Assembly (NCBI RefSeq): GCF_019458805.1
Contig: NZ_JAIBOA010000018.1
Span: 1-64,000, forward strand
From: Actinomadura parmotrematis
GTDB lineage: Bacteria; Actinomycetota; Actinomycetes; Streptosporangiales; Streptosporangiaceae
Length of the DNA stretch: 64,000 nt
Direction: 5' to 3'
Part shown: piece after piece, positions 1-8,344 of the stretch
How positions within the stretch are numbered: position 1 is the stretch's first letter
Layout of the letters: each line of letters starts with the position of its first letter
Notes under the pieces: model-generated
Seen by the model: the letters and a program-made list of their open reading frames with translations, nothing else
Database searches by the model: none
What the model was told of the DNA's origin: nothing
Position numbers and translations under genes: made by a program

Positions 1-22
1 CGGGGTTCGATGATTGTGTGCA

Positions 23-64
23 GGCGAGGAGAGGCGGGCCGAAGCGGCCGTGCGTCTCCTCGCC
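23..64 (-). terminator. Hairpin downstream of the PEP-mutase-like gene
   Basis: Ten-base arms (GGCGAGGAGA at 23-32 and TCTCCTCGCC at 55-64) pair perfectly and enclose a smaller GGCC/GGCC stem. The hairpin lies just past the stop codon of the minus-strand gene ending at 76. There is no T tract, as is common for actinomycete terminators, so the role is inferred from position. Confidence 0.45.
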
Positions 65-75
65 GGTGTCGAGGG

Positions 76-855
76 TCAGCGGGGCGGGTCGATCAGGGTG
101 GCGACGTCGGCGTAGCTGGGCAGGCCGGAGGCGACGGGGCGGTCTGCGGCGACGGCGAGGGCGGTGGTGAGGGTGGCGTCCAGGGCGGCGCGGAAGAGGA
201 GCGAGCCGAGGCTCACCCGGCGGACGCCCAGCTCGCCGAGGGCGGGCAGGCTCATGCCGGGCTGGTACAGGACGTTGACGGGGACGGTGCTGTGCGCGGT
301 GAGCGCGCGGATGTCGTCCGGGTCGGTGATACCGGGCGCGAAGAAGCCGTCGGCGCCCGCGTCGGTGTAGGCGGTGGCGCGGGTGAGGGTCTCGGCGAGC
401 GGGTCGTCGAGGCGCAGCCAGTAGGTGTCGGTGCGGGCGTTGACGAAGAGGTCGGGGACGCGGGCCTTGACGGCCGCGATCGTCGCGGTCCGGTCGGCGA
501 CCGGGGTGAGGGTGCCGTCGGGGCGGCCGTCCTCCAGGTTGACGCCGGCGACGCCGAGGTCGGCGAGGCGGGCCGCGACGTCCGCGACGGCCTGCGGGGT
601 GGCGCCGAGGCCGGCCTCGATGTCGACGGTGAGCGGGCAGCGCAGGCGGGACGCGACGGCGGCGAGCCGCAGCGTCTCGTCGAGGGTGGCGCCGCCGGCG
701 TCCGGCTTCCCCGCGGCCGCCGCGACGCCGAGGCTGGTCGTGCCGACGGCGGCGAACCCGGCGCGCGCGAGGGCGAGCGCCGACGCGTGGTCCCAGGCGT
801 TCGGCAGCAGCAGCGGTTCGGCGGCGCGGTGCAGAGCGTGGAAGGTACCGGTCAT
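76..855 (-). CDS. Isocitrate lyase/PEP mutase family protein
   Basis: The 259-residue protein matches the PEP mutase/isocitrate lyase superfamily, TIM-barrel enzymes that make or break C-C or C-P bonds next to a carboxylate using Mg2+. Family signatures are the N-terminal LLLPNAWDHASA, the DIEAGLG strand near residue 77, the GVNLEDG metal-site strand near residue 103 and NARTDTYW. The length is usual for the single-domain PF13714 group, whose substrates are often unknown. The ATG start is preceded by GAGG. It lies downstream of the MerR gene on the same strand with a 60-base gap and may be co-transcribed with it. The exact substrate cannot be told from the sequence. Confidence 0.8.
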   Translation of the reverse strand: MTGTFHALHRAAEPLLLPNAWDHASALALARAGFAAVGTTSLGVAAAAGKPDAGGATLDETLRLAAVASRLRCPLTVDIEAGLGATPQAVADVAARLADLGVAGVNLEDGRPDGTLTPVADRTATIAAVKARVPDLFVNARTDTYWLRLDDPLAETLTRATAYTDAGADGFFAPGITDPDDIRALTAHSTVPVNVLYQPGMSLPALGELGVRRVSLGSLLFRAALDATLTTALAVAADRPVASGLPSYADVATLIDPPR

Positions 856-915
856 GTCCTCGACGGTAGACGGGGCGGGAGCCCTCCTGCGGGGAGGGCG
901 CCCGGAGCATTCCCG

Positions 916-1716
916 TCAGCCGAGGGGCTCTTGAAGCTCGGTGACCCAGGCGGCGGTGTCGTCGGGGCATTCGAGGTAGAGCTCGCGGGCGTACCCGGCG
1001 GAGCGGTGGCCGCTCGCGTCGATCCAGCGGGCGAGGGCCTGCGCGGTCGGGAGGACGTCGTCCATCGGGCCGCGGTGGACGATGGTGGCGGCGCGGACGG
1101 CCGGCAGGTCGGCGACGGTGAGGCCGGGGACGGCGGCCGGGCCGACGGGCATGGCGGCGTGGACGAGGATGCCGCCGGGGGCGTCCTCGTAGTAGGCGAT
1201 GCCGGGGCCCGCCGGAGTGACGCCGGCGGCGTCCAGGCGGTGGCACAGTTCGGCGAACAGGGGACCGGCGACGGGGCCGATGTGTTCGGGGGCGTAGCTC
1301 GCCGCGGTGCCGCTCAGCTGGGCGACGCGGACGGCGGGGATGGACTTGACGACGACCTCGTCGGTGGTCATGCGTCCCTCGCTCTCGATGGTGCGGAGCC
1401 TCGCCTCGACCTGCGCGAGCCGGGCGGCGGCGGCAGCGGCGGCCGCCTCCAGCTCGGCGCGGCGCAGCCGCAGCATGCCGTGCAGCTCCCCGGCGGTCAC
1501 GCGGTCGTCCAGGATCGTCCGCACCTGCGCGAGGGTGAAGCCGAGGTCCTTGAGGGCGATGACGCGGTTGAGGTCGGTGAGCTGGGCGGCGGTGTAGTGG
1601 CGGTAGCCGCTGGCCGGGTCGACGTGGGCCGGGCGCAGCAGCCCGATCGCGTCGTAGTGGCGCAGCATGCGGACCGTCACGCGGCCGTGGCGGGCGAAGT
1701 CCCCGATGGTGAACAT
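916..1716 (-). CDS. MerR-family regulator with GyrI-like effector domain
   Basis: The first 70 residues are a MerR winged helix (FTIGDFARHGRVTVRMLRHY, then a GYRHY wing), followed by a coiled-coil helix rich in Ala/Glu/Arg around residues 75-115. The C-terminal half (from about residue 120, TTDEVVVKSIPAVRVAQLSG) resembles a GyrI/AraC-type ligand-binding domain, as in BmrR-like multidrug sensors. The ATG is preceded by GGAGACGCC. Proteins with this layout usually sense small hydrophobic compounds and twist a long-spacer promoter open. The target is unknown; the PEP-mutase-like gene downstream is one candidate. Confidence 0.85.
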   Translation of the reverse strand: MFTIGDFARHGRVTVRMLRHYDAIGLLRPAHVDPASGYRHYTAAQLTDLNRVIALKDLGFTLAQVRTILDDRVTAGELHGMLRLRRAELEAAAAAAAARLAQVEARLRTIESEGRMTTDEVVVKSIPAVRVAQLSGTAASYAPEHIGPVAGPLFAELCHRLDAAGVTPAGPGIAYYEDAPGGILVHAAMPVGPAAVPGLTVADLPAVRAATIVHRGPMDDVLPTAQALARWIDASGHRSAGYARELYLECPDDTAAWVTELQEPLG

Positions 1717-1760
1717 GGCGTCTCCGAGCCCATCGCCTCACACGGTGTGAGGGTCAAGCG

Positions 1761-3413
1761 TCAGATGTCGCCGCCGGACAGGACGGTGTTCGCGTCGACG
1801 ATGCGGTAGGCGTAGCCCTGCTCGGCGAGGAAGCGCTGCCGGTGGGCGGCGTAGTCCTGGTCGAGGGTGTCGCGGGCGACGACGGCGTAGAAGCGGGCGC
1901 CCTGGCCGGACGCCTTCGGGCGGAGCAGCCGGCCGAGGCGCTGGGCCTCCTCCTGGCGGGAGCCGTAGGCGCCCGAGACCTGGACGGCGACGGTCGCCTC
2001 CGGCAGGTCGATGGAGAAGTTGGCGACCTTCGACACCACCAGCACGTTGATCTCGCCGGCGCGGAAGGCGTCGAAGAGCCGCTCGCGCTCGCGGACGCGG
2101 GTCTCGCCCTTGATGACGGGGGCGTCCAGCATCGCGCCGAGCTCGTCGAGCTGGTCGATGTACTGGCCGATGACGAGGACCTGCTCGCCGGCGTGGCGGC
2201 CGACGAGCTCGCGGACGAGGTTCTGCTTGGTGGCGGTGGTGGCGCAGAAGCGGTAGCGCTCCTCGGGCTCGGCGGTGGCGTAGGCGAGGCGCTCGGAGTC
2301 GGTGAGGGTGACGCGGACCTCGACGCAGTCGGCGGGCGCGATCCAGCCCTGCGACTCCATGTCCTTCCAGGGGGCGTCGTAGCGCTTCGGGCCGATGAGG
2401 GAGAACACGTCGCCCTCGCGGTCGTCCTCGCGGACGAGGGTGGCGGTGAGGCCGAGGCGGCGGCGGGCCTGGAGGTCGGCGGTCATCCGGAAGATCGGCG
2501 CGGGCAGCAGGTGCACCTCGTCGTAGACGACCAGGCCCCAGTCGCGGGCGTCGAACAGCTCCAGGTGCTGGTAGGCGCCCTTCCGGCGGGTCGTCATGAT
2601 CTGGTAGGTGGCGATGGTGACCGGCCGGATCTCCTTCTTGGTGCCGGTGTACTCGCCGATCTCGTCCTCGGTGAGGGAGGTGCGGCGGATCAGCTCCTGC
2701 TTCCACTGGTGCGCCGAGACGGTGTTGGTGACGAGGATGAGGGTGGTGGCGCGGGCGCGGGCCATGGCGGCGGCGCCGACGACGGTCTTGCCCGAGCCGC
2801 AGGGCAGCACGACGACGCCCGAGCCGCCGTGCCAGAAGGCGTCGGCGGCGTCGCGCTGGTAGGGGCGGAGCTCCCAGCCGTCCTCGGCGAGGTCGATGGG
2901 GTGGGCCTCGCCGTCGACGTAGCCGGCGCGGTCCTCGGCGGGCCAGCCGAGCTTCAGCAGGGCCTGCTTGAGGGCGCCGCGCTCGGAGGGGTGCACGAGG
3001 ACGGCGTCGTCGCCGACGCGGTCGCCGATCATCCCCTTGATCTTCTTGGCGCGGAGCACCTCCTCCAGCACCGACCGGTCGAGGGAGGCGAGGACGAGGC
3101 CGTGCGCGGGGTGCTTCTCCAGGCGGAGCCGCCCGTAGCGGGCCATGGTGTCGGCGACGTCGACGAGCAGGGCGTGCGGGACGGGGTAGCGCGAGTACTT
3201 CAGCAGGGTGTCGACGACCTGCTCGGCGTCGTGGCCGGCGGCGCGCGCGTTCCAGAGGGCGAGCGGCGTCACCCGGTAGGTGTGGACGTGCTCGGGGGCG
3301 CGCTCCAGCTCGGCGAACGGGGCGATCTCCTTGCGGCAGGCGGCCGCGAGCTCGTGCTCGACCTCCAGGAGCAGCGTCTTGTCGGACTGGACGATGAGCG
3401 GACCGTCGGACAC
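1761..3413 (-). CDS. xpb: XPB/Rad25-type DNA repair helicase
   Basis: This 550-residue superfamily-2 helicase is the bacterial counterpart of eukaryotic XPB, a 3'-to-5' DNA translocase of excision repair and transcription. Visible motifs are an N-terminal damage-recognition-like region (1-180), Walker A LPCGSGKT at 203-210, DEVH at 298-301, LTATLVRED at 322-330 (containing the RED element of XPB proteins) and motif VI QRLGRLLRPK near residue 500. The start is GTG with GGAGG about ten bases upstream. The order on the minus strand is helicase-associated protein, small membrane protein, then this helicase; actinobacteria commonly keep the helicase next to the PF13625-type partner. Bacterial XPB is not essential for known nucleotide excision repair, so its task here is inferred. 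Confidence 0.95.
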   Translation of the reverse strand: MSDGPLIVQSDKTLLLEVEHELAAACRKEIAPFAELERAPEHVHTYRVTPLALWNARAAGHDAEQVVDTLLKYSRYPVPHALLVDVADTMARYGRLRLEKHPAHGLVLASLDRSVLEEVLRAKKIKGMIGDRVGDDAVLVHPSERGALKQALLKLGWPAEDRAGYVDGEAHPIDLAEDGWELRPYQRDAADAFWHGGSGVVVLPCGSGKTVVGAAAMARARATTLILVTNTVSAHQWKQELIRRTSLTEDEIGEYTGTKKEIRPVTIATYQIMTTRRKGAYQHLELFDARDWGLVVYDEVHLLPAPIFRMTADLQARRRLGLTATLVREDDREGDVFSLIGPKRYDAPWKDMESQGWIAPADCVEVRVTLTDSERLAYATAEPEERYRFCATTATKQNLVRELVGRHAGEQVLVIGQYIDQLDELGAMLDAPVIKGETRVRERERLFDAFRAGEINVLVVSKVANFSIDLPEATVAVQVSGAYGSRQEEAQRLGRLLRPKASGQGARFYAVVARDTLDQDYAAHRQRFLAEQGYAYRIVDANTVLSGGDI

Positions 3414-3489
3414 GGTGCAGCGGCCTCCGTCGGGTGCGGGAAGGGGGACACAGGCACAACGGCGGCGGGCGCCCGGGTCTTCCCGGCGG

Positions 3490-3891
3490 TCAGTAGGTGG
3501 ACGTGGACGAGGTGTCGTCGTTCAGCGCGCCGACCAGGATCAGGACGACGAACACGGCGATCGCGAGGACGACGGCGCCCGCGAACAGCGCCCAGCTCCA
3601 CACGGTCAGCCGCCGCGACGACTCGGGGTCGGTGCTCGCCCGGCTGAGCGCGATGATCGAGGTGATGACGGCGGGAATGGCGAGGACGTTGCAGCACGAC
3701 AGCGTCATGAGGCTCGACAGGACCAGCACGATGATCGTGGACGCGCTCGCGCCGCGCTGCTGCGGGACGCCGGGCGGCCCGTAGCCGTAGCCGGGCTGTC
3801 CGGGCGGCGGCCCGTAGCCCTGGTCCGGCTGGGCGCCGTACTGGCCGTAGGGGTCCTCCCAGCCGGGCGGACGGCCGTCGTAGCCGCTCAT
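3490..3891 (-). CDS. Small membrane protein with Pro/Gly/Tyr-rich N-terminus
   Basis: The 133-residue protein begins with about 45 residues of low-complexity Pro, Gly, Tyr and Gln (GYGPPPGQPGYGYGPP), followed by two hydrophobic segments at roughly 50-78 and 95-122 and a short Ser/Thr tail. The architecture is like DUF4190-type proteins with a cytoplasmic proline-rich leader and a two-helix hairpin. AAGGAG lies five bases before the ATG. It sits between the two helicase genes, but nothing in it suggests DNA repair. The function is unknown. Confidence 0.75.
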   Translation of the reverse strand: MSGYDGRPPGWEDPYGQYGAQPDQGYGPPPGQPGYGYGPPGVPQQRGASASTIIVLVLSSLMTLSCCNVLAIPAVITSIIALSRASTDPESSRRLTVWSWALFAGAVVLAIAVFVVLILVGALNDDTSSTSTY

Positions 3892-3927
3892 GGGAGCTCC
3901 TTGGAGGAGGGGGCGGTCAGGGGCACG

Positions 3928-6315
3928 CTACACGCCGCCGCCGACATCGCCGCCGCCGTCGGCGAGCTCGGCGACGCCGGTGATGCGGTGCAGCGCGAAC
4001 CGGTGGACGGCGGCGCGGGTGGCGTCGTAGCCGGTGAGGAAGCCGCCCTCGACGCGGACGGGCTCGACGATGCGGCTGGAGGTCTGGCCCTGCTGGTCGA
4101 GGTAGCCGATCCAGACGCGGGTGCCGCGGTCGACGGCGCCGCGCAGCAGGTCGATGGTGGCCAGGGCGGGGGAGCGCGGCGGGTCGCCGCCGGGGGCGCC
4201 GGTGCGGGCGTGCTCGGCGCCGAGCCGGGACGCCTCGTCGCCGGCGCGGAGCGCCCGCACCGCCGCGGCGATCATGCCGGGGTCGGTGTCGGCGCCCGGC
4301 CGCACCCGGACGATCTCGGTGGAGGGCGGCGGGTCGGCGCGCTGCGCGTCCGGCCGGGTCACGATGACGCCGCCGCCGGGGGCCTCGGCGACGGGGGCGA
4401 GGCCGAGGGCGCGCAGCCCGTCGAGCAGCTCGGTGCGGCCGAGGGCGGAGGCGAGGACGGTCGGGGCGAGGCGGTGCAGGCGCAGGGCGTCCGCGCGGCG
4501 GTCGGCGAGGATCTCGTCGAGGGTGGCGGGGGTGTCGGTGCGCACGTAGGAGGTCAGGGCGCCGACGCGGAGGTGCCCGTGGCGGCGGGCGACGTCGTCG
4601 ATGAGGTAGGCGAGGGGCTGCGGGAGGGGCGTCGCGGAGTGGTGGGCGAGCAGGTCGCGGAGCTCGTCGGCGGTGCGGCCGGCGTCGAGGGCGCGGCGCA
4701 CCGAGGCGGGGGTGAACCGGTAGACGGTGGCGCCGCCGGTGGACTCGACGTCGGCGGTGAGGGCGAGCTCGCGGGCAAGGCGGGTGACGAGGGGGCCGGG
4801 CGCGATCGCGGTGAGGTCGGCCTGGAGGAGGACCTTGTCGACGGGTTCGGGCAGGTGCTTGTCGAGGGCGGGTTCGGGGTCGTCGCCGTTCAGGACGTCG
4901 CGGCCGAAGGGGGCCAGCTCGCCGAAGCCGGTGACGCCGAGGACGGCGGCCTCGCGGAGCGTCCAGCCGACGAGGCGGTCGCGGAGGGGGCCGCCGCGGC
5001 GCGGCTGGAGCCAGGCGAGGCGGGTGCGGACGGCGGCGGCGTCCGCGGGCGCGCCAGGCGGCGCGTCGCCGAGGACGGCGAGGACGGCGCGCCGCACGGG
5101 GGAGGCGCTGCCGCGCACCATGCCCTCGGAGAGGGCGTTGATGAGGCGGTCGCGGTCGTCGCGCTCGCCGGCGAGGCCGGCGGCGCGGTCGCTGCGCAGC
5201 CAGCCGCGGGCGAGCTCGGACCAGCGGCCGGCGACGTCGCGCATGAGCCACAGGTCGTAGGCGGGGGTGGGCAGCCACTCGCCGTCCAGGTCGCCGCTGC
5301 GGGTGAGGAGGCCGGCGGCGAAGGCGGTCTCGGCGAGGAGGGCGGCGTGCCACTCCTCGACGTCCAGCAGGGTCGCGGCGGCCCGCAGGTCGCGGACGGC
5401 GAGGCCGCCGCTGCGCAGCACCGGCGGGGGTTCCAGGCCCCAGCGCTCCAGCAGCTCCTCGGTGAGGCGGACGGCGGTGAACGCCTCGCCCGCGGCGGTG
5501 CGCACCACCGCGTCCTCGCGGCCGGGCCGGGGCGGGGCGGTGGTGAGGGGCTCGGGGCGGGCGGACAGGTCCTGGAAGAGGCGGCCGCCGCGCAGGTGCA
5601 GGGCGATCTCGCGGGGGAGGGTGACGGTCCGGTCGTCCTCGGCGGCGAGCAGGCCGCGGGCGAGGAGCCGCTCGATGGGGGTGGTGGCGGTGTCCAGGCG
5701 GACGGGGCGGCGGGCGTCGGCGACGCGGCCGACGGGCGGCCCCCACACCAGGGCGCCGAGGGCGGCGCGGGCGTCGTCGCCGGCGTCGCCGATCAGCGCG
5801 CCGGGGGCGGCGAGGAGCTCGGCGAGGCGGGTGAGGAGGGCGCCGGCGTCGGCGAAGCCGCGCGGTTCCTCGCCGGTCAGGTCGGTGACGAGGGCGGCGA
5901 GGCGGTCGCGGGAGTAGGTGGCGAAGACCTCGGTGACCGGCGGGCCGAGGCCGGCCGGGTAGGGGAGGGCCTGCCGGACGCCCGGCGCGGCCTGCGGCGA
6001 CCTGGCGCCCCAGGCGAGGCCGTGCGCGCGCAGCGTGGCGAGGGCGGCGTCCACGTCGGCGGGTTTGGCGCCGAGCGCGGTGCGCAGCGCGGTGATCCGG
6101 ACGGGGCGGGGCAGCACGAGCAGCGCTTCGAGGGTGGCGAGGGCGAAGCGGTCGAGGCGGTCCAGGGCGCGGGAGATCGCGGCGGGGGTCGCGGCGCGGG
6201 CGGCGAGCGCCGTCAGGTCGGCGGGGACGGGTGCGATCAGCTCGGGCCGCGCGGACAGCAGCGTGCGCAGCGACTCGTCGTCGCGCGCGCGCAGCCAGTC
6301 CGCGTAACTCTCCAT
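3928..6315 (-). CDS. Helicase-associated protein (PF13625-type, XPB partner)
   Basis: The 795-residue protein is the usual neighbour of bacterial XPB. It has a winged-helix-like N-terminal half (for example ALDRLDRFALATLEALLVL) and a C-terminal part (from about residue 480, VDKVLLQADLTAIAPGPL) typical of the helicase C-terminal-like domain found in these companions. The last 60 residues read as a WYL-like beta region (TRVWIGYLDQQGQTSSRIVEPVR is split across residues 725-750). No Walker motifs are present, so it is not itself a helicase. A plausible role is a DNA-binding or loading partner for XPB; this is inference. The ATG follows GAGAGCGGT. Confidence 0.85.
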   Translation of the reverse strand: MESYADWLRARDDESLRTLLSARPELIAPVPADLTALAARAATPAAISRALDRLDRFALATLEALLVLPRPVRITALRTALGAKPADVDAALATLRAHGLAWGARSPQAAPGVRQALPYPAGLGPPVTEVFATYSRDRLAALVTDLTGEEPRGFADAGALLTRLAELLAAPGALIGDAGDDARAALGALVWGPPVGRVADARRPVRLDTATTPIERLLARGLLAAEDDRTVTLPREIALHLRGGRLFQDLSARPEPLTTAPPRPGREDAVVRTAAGEAFTAVRLTEELLERWGLEPPPVLRSGGLAVRDLRAAATLLDVEEWHAALLAETAFAAGLLTRSGDLDGEWLPTPAYDLWLMRDVAGRWSELARGWLRSDRAAGLAGERDDRDRLINALSEGMVRGSASPVRRAVLAVLGDAPPGAPADAAAVRTRLAWLQPRRGGPLRDRLVGWTLREAAVLGVTGFGELAPFGRDVLNGDDPEPALDKHLPEPVDKVLLQADLTAIAPGPLVTRLARELALTADVESTGGATVYRFTPASVRRALDAGRTADELRDLLAHHSATPLPQPLAYLIDDVARRHGHLRVGALTSYVRTDTPATLDEILADRRADALRLHRLAPTVLASALGRTELLDGLRALGLAPVAEAPGGGVIVTRPDAQRADPPPSTEIVRVRPGADTDPGMIAAAVRALRAGDEASRLGAEHARTGAPGGDPPRSPALATIDLLRGAVDRGTRVWIGYLDQQGQTSSRIVEPVRVEGGFLTGYDATRAAVHRFALHRITGVAELADGGGDVGGGV

Positions 6316-6372
6316 ACCGCTCTCAATTTAATGGGCGCGCCCGGATGGGGACGCCGCCGAAAGCGGGGCCGG

Positions 6373-6981
6373 CTAGGACTTCTCCAGGCCGACGAGGCCG
6401 AGGCCGAGGCGGGCCCAGCTCGCCACGAAGCGCTTCTCGTCGATGCGCGTCGGCGGCTCGTACATCGACTCGTTGGCGAGCCAGTAGTTGACGACCGCGC
6501 CGCCGAGGATCGAGGCGATGGCGGGCCAGTCCTCGCCCGACCCCTCGAACTCCGGCTGGGCCTCCAGCCAGGTGGCGATGCCGTCGTAGAGCGGGTTGAC
6601 GATGCCCTCGCGCATCTCGGCGACCAGGTTGGGGAACTGGTCGAGGTCGCGGAACAGGACGCGGATGAGGTCCTGCTCCTCGCGCATCTTGGCGAGGCCC
6701 GCCTGGCACGTCATGCGGAGCCGGACCTCCAGGGGCCGGTCCTCGTAGACGGCGGCCTGCTCCAGGACGTCGACGACCTGGCGGCGGGTGCGGTCGATGT
6801 GCTCGCGGATGGCGGAGGCGAGCACCTCCTCCTTCGACCGGAAGTGCCGGTAGAGGCCGCCCGCGCCGGGCGACAGGCCCGCGGCGGCCTCGATCTCGGC
6901 GACCGACGTGGCGGCGTAGCCGCGGTCGGCGAACAGGCGCAGCGACTCGGCCACGATCCGCTCGCGCGTAGAACTCGTCAT
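6373..6981 (-). CDS. TetR-family transcriptional regulator
   Basis: The 202-residue protein starts with a classical TetR helix-turn-helix (TRERIVAESLRLFADRGYAA, then GGLYRHFRSKEEVL) and continues with an all-helical ligand and dimer domain. A longer reading frame runs upstream to 7161, but the ATG at 6981 is preceded by GGAGGAA at good distance and begins right at the conserved domain, so the shorter start is chosen. It is divergent from the GNAT-like gene that starts near 7146 and lies 57 bases upstream of the helicase-associated gene. Regulation of the neighbouring GNAT-like gene is the simplest guess. Confidence 0.85.
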   Translation of the reverse strand: MTSSTRERIVAESLRLFADRGYAATSVAEIEAAAGLSPGAGGLYRHFRSKEEVLASAIREHIDRTRRQVVDVLEQAAVYEDRPLEVRLRMTCQAGLAKMREEQDLIRVLFRDLDQFPNLVAEMREGIVNPLYDGIATWLEAQPEFEGSGEDWPAIASILGGAVVNYWLANESMYEPPTRIDEKRFVASWARLGLGLVGLEKS

Positions 6982-7145
6982 GGTTTCGTGTTCCTCCGCA
7001 AGAACACTAAGGCATTCTGGACTGCGGAGGAGGCGCGCCCCGCTGGTACGGGCGCGAATCACCCCTGTGACCGCCCGGCCATGGGCACTAGAGTGCTGTG
7101 CTTCGCGTACAACCGCCGGGCAGGGCGATGTCGGAGGGTTCGAAA

Positions 7146-7640
7146 TTGGCTGTCGAGGCACGCGTCGAGGGCCGGGCGAGGACCTTCCTGCCCGCCGACT
7201 TCGTCGTTCCGGAACTGGTCGCCGGCCAGCGCTTCCACATCCGCCCGATCACCGTGCACGACGTGGTGAAGGACTACGGGGCGGTGCTCGGCAGCCTGGA
7301 GGCGCTGCGGGGCCGGTTCGGGCCCGAGTGGGGCTGGCCGGACCGCGAGTTCACGTTCGAGCAGGCGCTGATCGACGTGGCGTGGCTGCAGAAGGAGGCG
7401 CAGCTGCGCCGCTCCTTCAGCTACGTGGTCACCTCGCCCGACGGGGAGCGCCAGTACGGGCGCATCCACGTCGCGCCGTGCGACGACGACGCCGCGGACG
7501 CCGTCGTGGTGTTCTGGGTGCGCGCCGACGAGCCCGACGCCCGGATCGAGCGCGAGCTCGCCGACTTCGTCCAGGGGTGGGCGACGGCCGCGTGGCCGTT
7601 CCAGACGGTCCGCTTCCCCGGGCGCGACGAGCTCGCCTGA
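7146..7640 (+). CDS. GNAT-like acetyltransferase-related protein
   Basis: About 164 residues. The pattern FHIRPITVHDVVKDYGAV at the start, a YGRIHVAP strand in the middle, a following FWVRADE strand and a closing WPFQTVRFPGRDELA fit a group of GNAT-fold proteins with a degenerate CoA loop. The start is uncertain: ATG at 7128 is possible, but TTG at 7146 has GGAGGG five bases ahead. The gene is divergent from the TetR regulator, which may control it. The substrate is unknown and catalytic activity is not certain. Confidence 0.6.
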   Translation: MAVEARVEGRARTFLPADFVVPELVAGQRFHIRPITVHDVVKDYGAVLGSLEALRGRFGPEWGWPDREFTFEQALIDVAWLQKEAQLRRSFSYVVTSPDGERQYGRIHVAPCDDDAADAVVVFWVRADEPDARIERELADFVQGWATAAWPFQTVRFPGRDELA

Positions 7641-7656
7641 CGGGGCCCGTCCCGGG

Positions 7657-8031
7657 TCAGCGGATCCGGCGGATCAGCGCGACCAGGAGCCGTCCCGCGA
7701 CCAGGTAGGCGACCGCGGCCAGGCCGTAGTTCACCGCCACCCGCAGCTTCGCGTCGGCGGGCTCGAAGACGTCCTTGAACTGCCAGGCGAGGCGGTCGGC
7801 CCAGTCGGCGAACCAGGACACGATGCCGTTGCCGGTGTTGGCCTCGAAGACGGTGAACACGATGTGCACGGCGAGGATCGCCACCACGACGGTGGTGATC
7901 GCCGACACCGCTCCGGCGAGCACCCGCACCGCGCTCGCGCGCGCCGCCGCCCCGGACGGCGCCCGGCGGGGCCGGCCGTCCTTCTCGCCGGTCCGGCCGT
8001 CCGCCGTCACGGCCTGGTCTCGTTCCGCCAT
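7657..8031 (-). CDS. Small two-helix membrane protein
   Basis: The 124-residue protein has a charged hydrophilic N-terminus (1-35), a transmembrane helix at about 35-62 (VLAGAVSAITTVVVAILAV), an amphipathic stretch with several Trp residues, and a second helix near 97-118 ending in RRIR. The reading frame extends further upstream, but the ATG at 8031 has a strong GAGGAGG site and is preferred. It is convergent with the GNAT-like gene. I do not recognise the family. Confidence 0.7.
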   Translation of the reverse strand: MAERDQAVTADGRTGEKDGRPRRAPSGAAARASAVRVLAGAVSAITTVVVAILAVHIVFTVFEANTGNGIVSWFADWADRLAWQFKDVFEPADAKLRVAVNYGLAAVAYLVAGRLLVALIRRIR

Positions 8032-8227
8032 GGGTTCCTCCTCGGGGGGTCGGCCGGAGCCCGGCCTTGGCCGGATGATGGGGGTGAGGGCACCGTTGTT
8101 TTCCCTGGTAAGGGGGTTTTCCGGGGGGCGGGCGGGCATATCCGGATCACGCGGTTCGTGCCGCCGTCCGACCCCGCGGGATCAGGGGATGGAGATCGGG
8201 CGGAAAGGGCGGATCGCGCGCCCGACT

Positions 8228-8281
8228 CCCGCGCTCTCCCACTCGGATCCCGTCGCATCGCCACTACCGGGAGAGCGCGGG
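8228..8281. repeat. 13-base perfect inverted repeat (stem-loop)
   Basis: CCCGCGCTCTCCC at 8228-8240 is the exact reverse complement of GGGAGAGCGCGGG at 8269-8281, with a 28-base loop. It lies 50-117 bases upstream of the HAD start and outside any gene. It could end transcription entering from either side or be part of a small RNA; neither is shown. Confidence 0.6.
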
Positions 8282-8331
8282 CCGGGGCGCGTGCTGGGAT
8301 ACCGGCCGGTCCGCCACTCATACCGTCCCTT

Positions 8332-8337
8332 TACCCT
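8332..8337 (+). promoter_or_regulatory. -10 element of a leaderless promoter (HAD gene)
   Basis: TACCCT is followed by exactly seven bases and then the GTG at 8345, so transcription would begin at or next to the start codon. There is no ribosome site before this GTG, which supports leaderless translation. Confidence 0.5.
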
Positions 8338-8344
8338 GTGGGGC

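Larger units (their letters stand above)
8032..8344. other. Non-coding divergent region with a long inverted repeat
   Basis: These 313 bases separate the divergent membrane-protein and HAD genes. I see no convincing gene. The region holds the leaderless-type promoter of the HAD gene at 8332-8337, a patch of T/A-containing sequence near 8095-8125 that could carry the minus-strand promoter, and a perfect 13-base inverted repeat at 8228-8281. Confidence 0.6.

Noticed and set aside
3280..7269. A 1329-codon open frame on the plus strand across the helicase-associated gene
   Set aside because: It is antisense to clear genes, is made almost only of Gly, Ala, Glu, Arg and Val, and has no domain. Such long shadow frames are expected when third positions are nearly all G or C.
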